Below, in pieces: positions 36,301 to 44,400 of a stretch of 64,000 nt of DNA. Made by a program: the position numbers and the translations under genes. Within the stretch, counting starts at the first letter, position 1. Each line of letters opens with the position of its first letter. This stretch comes from CAVORB01 sp963698495. GTDB taxonomy: Bacteria; Pseudomonadota; Gammaproteobacteria; Chromatiales; Chromatiaceae. Location: NCBI GenBank assembly GCA_963698495.1, contig CAVORB010000009.1, forward strand, positions 186,001-250,000, written 5' to 3'. Under the pieces are notes generated by a model. That model was not told the origin of the DNA and searched no databases. It worked only from the letters and a program-made list of their open reading frames with translations.

Positions 36301-36918
36301 GCCACCATGACCGCCTTCTCCTACGAGGGCAACGATGTGCTGCCGCCGAACTACGTTATGAACGTGAGCAACACCGGCCAGGACGGACTCGACTTCAGCT
36401 TCCCGGCGGGTGCGGCGGTGTGCCTGACGCTCGGCTCACCGAGCCTGCCGGTGTACGCCGGTGCCAACCGGGTGCTGGTCGACAGCGCCGTGAGCCTGCC
36501 CGACTTCGGGCCCTGCGACGGCGGACCTGTGCTGCCCGCCTGCGGCCAGCCGAGCTACGACAAGGCCACGGAGACGGCGGCCTTCATCTGGAACGACTGC
36601 GGCACCGAGGACTGGCACGTGCGGGTGACCGCCGGTGGGCAGGTGGTCTCCTACCAGGGTACCCTGACCTCGGATCAGGCCTTCGCTAGCCTGGCTGGCT
36701 TTTCCTACGAGGCCAACGACGTGCTGCCGCCCGACTATGTCATGAACGTCGGCAACACCGGTCAGGATGGGCTGGACTTCACCGTTCAGTCCGGGGCGGA
36801 GGCGTGCTTCACGCTGGATGTACCGGGCGACCTGCCGGTGTACGCCGGGGCCGACCGGGTAGTGGTAGGCAATACCGTCAGCACCCTCGACTACGGGGCC
36901 TGTACGCCGTTGCCGTAA
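33358..36918 (+). CDS. Giant secreted protein 3: FG-GAP, ASPIC/UnbV, Calx-beta and four-Cys domains
   Basis: ATG 33358 has AGGAGGA four bases upstream. The 1186-residue product has a signal peptide ending SSAALA and an N-terminal half very close to protein 1 (same FQDVSxLxGIT and QTGETYGTGF-type opening). DxDxDG motifs near residues 53, 127, 303, 502 and 560. ASPIC/UnbV about 597-682, Gly linker, four-Cys (696-818), Calx-beta (820-928), four-Cys (933-1053), four-Cys (1060-1182). Having two adjacent four-Cys domains without a Calx-beta between them is peculiar to this paralogue. Confidence 0.88.
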   Translation: MNIVTRHALSHARAAALMLTLGSSAALAEIQFQDVSALAGITATGETYGTGFMDANGDGYADIYADMHQWTPAVFYFNQPGGPVAAGGRQFTDLADQVLTGAATIPDGGRVPLGDWNPDTHGIGSVDWDNDGDKDLMEVTGAGYIFPMWENLGTGTFDNRGGELGFTYPETWARAGRMPTGGREPLFFDLPPMDGLLDVLITARDNHPAYRTPTAMFRQETAANGDPLFVIDESTGVDLINDVACQHAVLIELTGDGVQEVICSDSAKVQRVWDVTQLPFQELRGTIGDDLYIAWPYDLAVGDFNGDLLSDIFGPGGSSAANVVSPVGNSAVYAWFNPNVPFDAGFNFTAVGAVTFEFDWWTATEEIFIGAAGSNPPDSSYQLTYPGQLPGQAPRHILFTLTADQAQGLAPLNPTVDRGVYIGYVNGQWQVRMTGTGFYEVGMVVRASTSISQIATVGGVTLGQPTGGSPYLFLQNANHQLVDSSNLIQAVNRSCGSAAAGDLDNDMDLDVYVACTGELSNLPNVVYENQGDGTLVPVPLAGGAEGQMPEGRADTVSLGDYDNDGRLDVLVTNGHLFRPFSYAGRVQLFRNTGGSGNHWVQADLEGVTSNRDGIGAIVYASTPDGKIQMREQGNGAHKKSQDFPRIHFGLAQNTTVDLEVHWPSGVVESFNDLAADQIYTLVEGTGGGGGGPTSPTCGEPTYDKASESALFVWNDCGTNDWHVRVTAGGQTLSYQGSLTSDVGFTTMTAFSYEGNDVLPPNYVMNVGNTGQDGLDFSFAAGANVCLTLDSPSLPVYAGANRVLVDSAVSLPDFGACDASGFILSAGNVTVDEGAGTAVFTVNLSPAPGTGESVVVSYQTQNGSAVAGSDYTTTAGTLTYNQGQTQQTVSVPVIDDTLAEGTESFALQLSSAVTNAVSATASILDNDGGSTVPECGQPVYDKASESALFVWNDCGTDDWHVRVTAGGQSLSYQGSLTSDVGFATMTAFSYEGNDVLPPNYVMNVSNTGQDGLDFSFPAGAAVCLTLGSPSLPVYAGANRVLVDSAVSLPDFGPCDGGPVLPACGQPSYDKATETAAFIWNDCGTEDWHVRVTAGGQVVSYQGTLTSDQAFASLAGFSYEANDVLPPDYVMNVGNTGQDGLDFTVQSGAEACFTLDVPGDLPVYAGADRVVVGNTVSTLDYGACTPLP
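35326..35885 (+). repeat. Near-identical block shared by giant genes 2 and 3 (copy in gene 3)
   Basis: Counterpart of 30582-31141. The left boundary falls inside the ASPIC/UnbV region, where gene 3 otherwise follows gene 1; gene 3 is thus a mosaic of a gene-1-like front and a gene-2-like middle. Confidence 0.8.
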
Positions 36919-36977
36919 GTCAGGCGACCGCCGCCCGCGCAGGGGCGCGGGCGTTGCCAACCAAAGCGAGAAGAGAA

Positions 36978-37032
36978 GGGCAGCCGTCCGCCGATCGTTC
37001 GTAGCGATCTGCCGGCGGCTGCCCATTTCGTT
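36978..37032 (+). terminator. Strong hairpin after giant paralogue 3
   Basis: GGGCAGCCG pairs with CGGCTGCCC around an imperfect inner stem (CCGATCG/CGATC), followed by ATTTCGTT. A CGCCCGCGC/GCGCGGGCG hairpin sits just after the stop. It is homologous to the trailer of genes 1 and 2. Confidence 0.6.
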
Positions 37033-37240
37033 GGGACCAACGATCCCGGCACGGGTTAAAGGTACAATTCCGAGGCCTCTTGGATCTCGGATGCGCCATG
37101 CATACGGATACGGCTGGCTGCAAGTATCCCAAGCGCCTTCCATCGGGGTCGCCGGATTTCGGTCCCTGTTCTCCCATGTACGGGCTTGCGAATCGACAAG
37201 TTCAACTCACCGGAAAGGCATCATTGACTATTGTTCGTCT
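37033..37240. other. Intergenic region upstream of giant paralogue 4
   Basis: No sigma-54 site with correct spacing was found. A TACAAT hexamer lies near 37063-37068. The frame of gene 4 is open here but the sequence does not look coding. Confidence 0.4.
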
Positions 37241-40200
37241 ATGGCTACCGAGAATTTCTGCGACTGTTTCCGTCATCGCCCACACTTCGACGGCAAATCA
37301 CCGGTCACGACGCCTTTCATCGGCCTGACCTGCGCCCTCTGGCTGGCGCTATCTCCAGCGGCCGTCGCGATCGAGTTCCTGGATGTCACGGATACGGCTG
37401 GTCCGTTTCCTGTCACCGAATCCTGGGGAGCAACGGCAGTCGATGTGAACGGCGACGGGTGGACGGATCTTTGGCACAACAGCCATAGATCCCGCCCTTA
37501 CCTATATCTCAACGAGGGCAACGGGACCTTCTCCGATATCACCCTGGCGGCAGACAGATCGGATACCTGGATCGGAGATTACGCGGCTGATCAGCATGCG
37601 GGCACCTGGGGTGACTTCGACAACGACGGCGACCAGGACCTTTTCGTCGCGACCGGCATCAACTTCGACGCGCAGTTACTGGTGAATCAGGGTGGCTATT
37701 TCGTCGATCAGACGGCGTACTACGGCATGCTCGTCGACTACGAGGGGCAAGGGGCTTACTGGTTGGACTTCTCGGGAGACGCGTATCTGGACGTCTTGTC
37801 CAGTCGGCCCGATGGGGGAAAGCTCTTCGAACAGCTGCCGTTGGTCGGTTTCAGGAACCGCACCCTCCAAACCGGATTCGAATGCCAGCGGGGATGGATT
37901 AACCTGGCGGATTTGTCTGCGGACGGTAAGCCGGATGTGCTGTGCGCCTTCACCGACGGCATCAAGTCAGTGTTCGATATCTCCCCGTATGCCGCGTCGA
38001 ATGGCGCCACCCCCTTCCTGGATATCACATCGAGTCTTCCGTTGGTTCCGGCATTGACGGATACCGTTACCGGGGACTTCGACGGCAACCTGCAAAGCGA
38101 CATCCTGGGGCTATTGGGGGTGCTCAGGAGAAACGGCGCGGACCTGGTGACGCCTGATCGCATTGAGGCGAATTTCCAGGTGTCGGCGCCCAAGCCATAC
38201 GTGGGGTTCGATTTCGCCGGCGGTGATCAGCTAAGAATCACCGTTCAGTCCGTCCAGTTCAATCCTAACCACATTCTTATCGGCAGTGCCGGGACGAGAG
38301 CGCCGGACAGCGTGTTCACCCTGGACAGCGCCGATCCGTCCACCCATGGGCTGGCCGAAGCGGATCCCAACGCGCAGAGCTTGAACATCGGCTACATGGG
38401 GGGAGGGCGTTGGGAGGTGCGTGTATATCCCGATCCTCTCCGCAACTGGCGCGGCCACATCATCGTGGAACGCCTGTCCGGGGCGTCCTTTTCGGATCTG
38501 GGCTATACCGGACAGAGCCAATGGGATCTGCCGGTCACACCGGTTCTGCTGTTGAACGACAACGGATTCTTTACCGATCAAGCGGCGACGAGAGGACTGG
38601 ATCAGGCCGTGTCCTGCGCCAGCGCAGGCGTCGGTGATTTCGACAACGACATGGACCTCGACCTGTATTTCGTCTGCCAGACGGCCGCATCGAATATCGC
38701 GAATCGCCTGTACGAGAATCTCGGAGACGGAACATTCGTGGAGGTTGCCGGCGCCGGCGGGGCAACGGGACCGGTTGGCGGTTCGTCGGGTGATGGCGTG
38801 GGCGCGGGTGACTCTGTCGTGGTGGCGGACCTCGATGCCGACGGCTTTCTCGATCTGTTCGTAACCAACGGCCTCAATCTTGAGCCGGTCAGGGCTGGCG
38901 GGCCCACCAAGCTCTTCCGCAACGTTGGGAACTCGAATCATTGGATCGAGCTTGATCTGGTAGCGATGAGCACGAGCCGAGACGCCCTCGGCGCTAGGGT
39001 GTTGGTTACGGCGGGTGGTGCAACCCAGTTGCGCGAGCAGGGAGGTGGTTATCATCGCTGGTCCCAGGACGACAGGAGGATCCATTTCGGTCTCGGGCAG
39101 AATACCCTGATCGAGACGATCACGGTTCACTGGCCGAGCGGGGTGATCGATACATACTCCGACGTATCCGCGAATGCCCTTTATCGCATCACCGAGGGTA
39201 TGGGTGGGTTCGCAACGGGCTCCCTGGAGGTGGTCAACCTCGGCCCCGTCGGACCCCTTCCAGGCCCCGGTCAGGGCGACGAATGCGGCGAGCCGGTCTA
39301 CGATCACGAGTACGGACCGGCGCTGCTCCTTTGGCGCGACTGCCCCGGTGACACCTGGCACGTCAGGGCAAAGGGCGGGCGCATAGAGGATGCGGTGCGC
39401 TATTTCGGCGGCAGCCTCCAGGCGGACGCCGCTTTCCGGTCGGTGGTCGGCTTTCAGCTCGATGACAACGACACCCTCGATATCGGCATGGACGACAGAG
39501 TCCAGTTTTCGCTCGGGGTGTGGTTCGCCAATGACGATGGATTCGATTTCGATGCGGCAGGAATCACGTCGCTGTGTTTCGCGCCAGACGCCGCTGTGGG
39601 TACCAGAGTCCTTTTCGGCGCCGGGCGTTGGCCGGTCCAGGGTGCGCTTGACCTTCTGAGCCTGCGGCCGTGCGCCGCTCCCGCGTACAGCCTCGATGTC
39701 CTCGATATCTCGATTCGTGAGGGTGGAGATGCAGCACGATTCACCGTCAACCTCTCGCCCGCGCCTGGCGCCGGGGAGTCGGTGGTCGTGAGCTATCAGA
39801 CCCAGGACGGCAGCGCCCAGTCCGGCAGCGACTACACGACCACGGCCGGCACGCTGACCTTCACCGCGGGCCAGACGCAGAATACGGTCTCGGTGCCGAT
39901 CGCCGACGACAACACCCCCGAGAGCGACGAGAACTTCAGTCTGCAGCTCACCAGCGCCAACACCAACACGGTGAGTGCCACTGCCACCATCCTCGACGAC
40001 GACAGCGCCGGGGCGCTGCCCGCGTGCGGTCAGCCGGCGTACGATGAAGCCACGGAGTCGGCGGTATTCGTGTGGAACGACTGCGGCAGCAGCGACTGGC
40101 ACGTGCGGGTCACCGCCGGCGGGCAGACGCTTTCCTACCAGGGTACGCTGATCTCGGATCAGGGCTTCAGCACCATGAGCCCCTTCTCCTTCGAAGCCAA

Positions 40201-41188
40201 CGACGTGCTGCCGCCCAACTACGTGATGAATGTAGGCAACACCGGCCAGGACGGGCTCGACTTCAGCTTCCCCACGGGGGCGGCGGTGTGCTTCACGCTG
40301 GACAGCCCGAGCAACCTGCCGGTGTACGCCGGATCCGATCGGGTTCTCATGGGCAGCGCCATGAGCCTGCCCGACTTCGGGGCGTGCGACGCCGGCGGCT
40401 TCATCCTCAGCGCCGGCGACGTAACGGTGACGGAGAACGCCGGAACGGCGGTGTTCACCGTCAACCTCTCGCCCGCGCCCGGCGCCGGGGAGTCGGTGGT
40501 CGTGGGCTACCAGACCCAGGACGGCAGCGCCGTCGCCGGCAGCGACTACACGACCACCGCCGGCACGCTGACCTACACCCAGGGCCAGACGCAGAAGACC
40601 GTTTCGGTGCCGATCGTCGACGACGCCACCGCCGAGGGAACCGAGAGCTTTAGTCTGCTGCTCACCAGCGCGGCCACCAGTACCGTGAGCGCTAGCGCCA
40701 CCATCCGCGATGATGACAGCGGCGGTGCGCTGCGGCGGCAGAAGGTCTACACGGTTTCTCCCTGTCGGGTGGTCGACACCCGCGGCGCCGACCCGCAGCT
40801 TTCCACCTTCTCCGGGGATCGTCTGGCGCCCGGAGAGACGGTGTCGTTCTACGTCACCGGAAACCTGATCAACGGTCAGGGTGGAGCGGCGAGTTGCGGC
40901 ATTCCCCCCGAGGCCACCGGGGTGTTCGCCAACGTCGTGGCGGTGCGTCCGCAGGGCAGCGCGATCAGCAACTATCTGACGGTCTACCCCTACGGCGAGA
41001 GCGGACCGCTCGCCTCGACCGTCAACTACCCGGCAGACATCACCGCCTTGGCCAACGGCGTGCTGGTGCCCCTGTGTGATCCGGCAGCGGCGACCTGTGA
41101 CTACGATCTCGATGTCTACAACCACACCGGCCTAGCGGTGCACCTGGTGATCGACGTCACCGGGTATCTGGCTGCGCCGGCGCCTTGA
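37241..41188 (+). CDS. Giant secreted protein 4: FG-GAP, ASPIC/UnbV, Calx-beta, four-Cys and C-terminal PCRVVDTR domains
   Basis: The ATG at 37241 is chosen because a signal peptide follows (FIGLTCALWLALSPAAVA); no strong ribosome site is visible and the frame is open upstream. 1315 residues, the most divergent paralogue. DxDxDG motifs near 68, 126, 224, 280, 466 and 530; ASPIC/UnbV about 566-653; a divergent four-Cys domain (681-811, ECGEPVYD ... WRDC ... SLCF ... RPC); Calx-beta (817-923); four-Cys (928-1050); Calx-beta (1052-1162). The last 145 residues (SPCRVVDTRG, CGIPPEATGVFANVV, LVIDVTGYL) form a different domain common at the ends of secreted bacterial proteins. Confidence 0.86.
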   Translation: MATENFCDCFRHRPHFDGKSPVTTPFIGLTCALWLALSPAAVAIEFLDVTDTAGPFPVTESWGATAVDVNGDGWTDLWHNSHRSRPYLYLNEGNGTFSDITLAADRSDTWIGDYAADQHAGTWGDFDNDGDQDLFVATGINFDAQLLVNQGGYFVDQTAYYGMLVDYEGQGAYWLDFSGDAYLDVLSSRPDGGKLFEQLPLVGFRNRTLQTGFECQRGWINLADLSADGKPDVLCAFTDGIKSVFDISPYAASNGATPFLDITSSLPLVPALTDTVTGDFDGNLQSDILGLLGVLRRNGADLVTPDRIEANFQVSAPKPYVGFDFAGGDQLRITVQSVQFNPNHILIGSAGTRAPDSVFTLDSADPSTHGLAEADPNAQSLNIGYMGGGRWEVRVYPDPLRNWRGHIIVERLSGASFSDLGYTGQSQWDLPVTPVLLLNDNGFFTDQAATRGLDQAVSCASAGVGDFDNDMDLDLYFVCQTAASNIANRLYENLGDGTFVEVAGAGGATGPVGGSSGDGVGAGDSVVVADLDADGFLDLFVTNGLNLEPVRAGGPTKLFRNVGNSNHWIELDLVAMSTSRDALGARVLVTAGGATQLREQGGGYHRWSQDDRRIHFGLGQNTLIETITVHWPSGVIDTYSDVSANALYRITEGMGGFATGSLEVVNLGPVGPLPGPGQGDECGEPVYDHEYGPALLLWRDCPGDTWHVRAKGGRIEDAVRYFGGSLQADAAFRSVVGFQLDDNDTLDIGMDDRVQFSLGVWFANDDGFDFDAAGITSLCFAPDAAVGTRVLFGAGRWPVQGALDLLSLRPCAAPAYSLDVLDISIREGGDAARFTVNLSPAPGAGESVVVSYQTQDGSAQSGSDYTTTAGTLTFTAGQTQNTVSVPIADDNTPESDENFSLQLTSANTNTVSATATILDDDSAGALPACGQPAYDEATESAVFVWNDCGSSDWHVRVTAGGQTLSYQGTLISDQGFSTMSPFSFEANDVLPPNYVMNVGNTGQDGLDFSFPTGAAVCFTLDSPSNLPVYAGSDRVLMGSAMSLPDFGACDAGGFILSAGDVTVTENAGTAVFTVNLSPAPGAGESVVVGYQTQDGSAVAGSDYTTTAGTLTYTQGQTQKTVSVPIVDDATAEGTESFSLLLTSAATSTVSASATIRDDDSGGALRRQKVYTVSPCRVVDTRGADPQLSTFSGDRLAPGETVSFYVTGNLINGQGGAASCGIPPEATGVFANVVAVRPQGSAISNYLTVYPYGESGPLASTVNYPADITALANGVLVPLCDPAAATCDYDLDVYNHTGLAVHLVIDVTGYLAAPAP

Positions 41189-41229
41189 TCCGTTTCTGCA
41201 AGAAGCACATGCGCAAACTGACTCGATAC

Positions 41230-41376
41230 GGACTCGTACTGGACTACAACCTTCAGTCGGGTGCCGCGGCGTGCTTCAAGCTGGATGCCCCGACCAACTT
41301 GCGGGGGTAAACGGGGTCCAATCGGGCAACTGTCGGAAATACGGTCGGCTCGGACTTCGGGGCCTGCACACCGTGA
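41230..41376 (+). pseudogene. Decayed remnant of a fifth paralogue C-terminus
   Basis: Reads LDYNLQSGAAACFKLDAP, an in-frame TAA at 41308-41310, then TGSNRATVGNTVG, SDFGACTP and a TGA. This aligns with the last 45 residues of giant proteins 1 and 2 (LDYSLQSGAAACFTLDAP, SNRVTVGNTVN, CTPL). Only the tail of a four-Cys domain is left, with no start; it marks a former gene or an imperfect recombination product. Confidence 0.8.
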
Positions 41377-41420
41377 CTGGGTGAGCTTGGAGAGAGCGGG
41401 TGGGAAAGAGGAAGAGGAAT

Positions 41421-41455
41421 TGGGCGAATTCGTCCGTCCCTGGAGAATTCGCCCA
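41421..41455. terminator. Hairpin between convergent units
   Basis: TGGGCGAATTC and GAATTCGCCCA form a perfect 11-bp stem with a 13-base loop, 15 bases beyond the stop of the facing glycoside-hydrolase-like gene. No clear T-run on either strand; its position suggests a shared terminator. Confidence 0.5.
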
Positions 41456-41469
41456 CTCTGGTGCGAGGT

Positions 41470-44400
41470 CTACTGTTTTGGTCGGATCAAAATGGCCGCG
41501 TCCTTGGATCCGATGGTCACTCGCGTTACCTTGGCGCCGTCGTTGATGGCATCCTGACCGGTTCCGCGGATGCGCTGCAGGGTCTCACCCAACTCCACTG
41601 TGCGGGTAGACTCAGTGGCGTTGACGATTACCACCGCGTTGTCGAAGTCGCGCCGGAAGACATTGGCGTTTCCCGCGAACAGATAGATGGAGTCGATCCA
41701 GATGTTCGTGTTCTCGCGGCCAACGTTGAACCGTAGGCGGTAGTTCCCCGTACTCGGTGCCTTGAAGGTGAAGACCCGACGACTCCACTCGTCCGGGATG
41801 TAGAACTCCTCCAACTGGCTGCCCAGTGCGACCTGGATCATCCGAGTCGAGCTGGCCTTGGCGGCAAATGCCAGGGTGTACTCAACACCGGCGGTGAGCT
41901 TGACTACTGGACCCACCGCGGCGGCACCGGTCCGGTCCTCGGCGTAGTTCAGATGCTTCCCGATGCGCAGAGTGCCTGCGCCGTCCAAGCGGTTTGCAGC
42001 GGATGTGTCGACCTGGACCGTGACATTGTCGGCGCTCCAACCACTTAGGGTTGAGTCGAAGTTGCCGTCGGGCATCAGGTTACGCTCGGGAGCGAAGGTC
42101 TCGGTGTCATAGAGGCGGTAGCGCGGTCCCCAGGGGAAGCCCATCCATCCATTGTGGCTCCGGATCAATGACTCGTTCTGAGGCGTTGAGGCGATGGCCT
42201 GGCCGAAGGTACGCGAGCCGGGCACCACATCCACGGCGTACTCGTCCCACCAGGGATCCGTCACGTTCGAGTTCTGCTGCCCATAGTAGCCATCGTCCAG
42301 TAGGGCCAACCCGAAACTGAATCGGAAAGGCGCATTGGTGTTTGTGGTCACGCCGCTGTACGGGTACAGGCGGGTCGACACCCTGTTTATGGCCTCCGAG
42401 TAACGCGGACCTGTGTAGCCATGGTGCATTTGCAGGCTGTAGTTGGATAGCAGGCCGTCGATCTCCCGGTAATCGGGCGCGGCGCTGCCGATGTTGCGGT
42501 TGGGGAACCCTTCAAATTGGGTACCGTTCAGGGAGGTGTAGCCGCGGGCTTCCATCGTACCGCCGACCAGGACCAAGTGGGGTAGGCGCTCCCTTACCAT
42601 GAGGTAGAAGTCCTCCATTCCGTTACCCCAGAGATTCTCTCCATGGTCGGCGATGCCATTGTCCAGCACCAAGTCATTGTCGACGTCCGGGAGCCTGCCA
42701 TGGCCGCCGTCTTCGACGAAGTAGAAGTCGGAGTCGTACAGGATCCCTTGCACCTTCGCCCGTGAAGGGCTGCCATCGGTTTCCTTGTCGTAGTTTTCGG
42801 CAAGCCAGTCCGCCATGACCTCGTTCAGCTGCCGGCCACTGGCATCCCTGGGGCTCGCCGTGCTCAGGTTGTACACCCAGTTGAGCTCCCAGTTGTCACC
42901 GGTACCATTGCCCAGTACGTGCTCCGCGACGATGGCTCCAGCAGAGTGGGAGCGGGCGGTCGATTTGTACCCTCGGCCCGCAAGGGTCAGGGTGTTGGTC
43001 GACGTGTTGATTGCCTTTACCTGCGCGTGCTCGGCGTTCTGGAAGGCGCCGGGTCCACCGTCGTAAATAACAATGTAGCGACCGGCATTGAAGCGCTTGG
43101 CGTCGGCCACCTGCAAGGTCGTGGCGGTGGCGCTGATGGAGTTCCGCAGGGTCGTGCCAGGAGCATAGAGCCAGTGGCCCGCGTACACGTCGCAGTTCTC
43201 GGTAGCCGGTCCGGTACCGTCGAAGGGTATGCCACTGCCGGTACGGCAGGCTTTCTCTTCCCAACCCTGGTATTCCTGCGGGCAGTGAATGCGGAAGCCC
43301 ACCGTATCGGGATTGGCGTCCTGAATGCTCTTGAGCCAGCTGAACCTGTGGGCCTTAACGGCGATTACGCCGTATTTCGAGAATTGCTCCGCGTCGCCGC
43401 TCAGCTTGATCGGGCCTGTGGTGATTCGCGGGAACGGGCGATCACCCAGGTCTGAGTCGGAGAGATCGTCGGATCTGTCGTCCCAATCGGCGTCGTCGAG
43501 GTAGGCAAACTCTTCTGGCTCCGGCTCGGGTTCAGGTTCTGGCTCCGGCTCCGGTTCTGGCTCTGGGCCAGCGATGGGGGGCGGGGAAACGCTGGCATCG
43601 CAGGCGCCTAGGGTGTCAATATCGAAGGGCGATTGCACGACGACGCGCGCGGGACCCACGACGACCGGACCACCCGTGTCAACGCAGGCACTGGCACCCG
43701 CCTTGAGCGAGAAATCGAGTCCGTCCTCGCCGACATTCCCGACGTGAAGACTGTACTCGGCCTGCTTGGGATCGGAGGTGTCGAGCTTGTCGCCGTTCTC
43801 GAACGAGTAGGCCGCAACTGCGAGTATCGGTTGATCGGACGCGATGTTACCGGCGTAGTCAACCCACTTGCCGCCGGCCGTTACTCGCAGGTGCCACTGG
43901 CCATTATCGCAATCCTGCCACAGGAAGGTTCCTTGCTCTTTCGCCTTGTCGTAGGCGACGTCGCCGCAGGTCTGAGCGGGAGTCGATGTCTTGCACGCCC
44001 CGAGGGTATTGAGATCGAATGGCGATTGCACCAGGAGACGCTGCGGACCTACGACGACAGGGCCGCCGGTGTCGATGCAGGCGCTCGCATCTGCGGCAAG
44101 CGCGAAATCCAGCCCGTCTTCCCCGGAATTCACGACGTGGAGGCTATAGTTCGCCTGGTTGGCCTGGGACGTATCAAGCACGTCGCCATTCTCGAAGGAG
44201 TAGGGGGCAACATTTGCCATCGGTTGGTCGGAGGCAATGTTACCGGCATAGTCGACTGACTTTCCGCCGGCGGTGACCCGCAAGTGCCATTGGCCTTTGT
44301 CGCAGTCCTGCCACAGGAAGGTGCCCTGTTCCTTGGCCTTGTTGTAGGAGACGCTGCCGCAGCCTGGTGCGGGCTCGGAGCTCTTGCACGCACCCAGGGT

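Noticed and set aside
36919..37240. Sigma-54 promoter upstream of giant gene 4
   Set aside because: The best candidate (TTGGATCTCGGATGCG, near 37080) has nine instead of ten bases between GG and GC and a poor -12 box.
43505..43566. Simple-sequence repeat for phase variation
   Set aside because: Hexamers are imperfect at third codon positions, so slippage-driven switching is unlikely.
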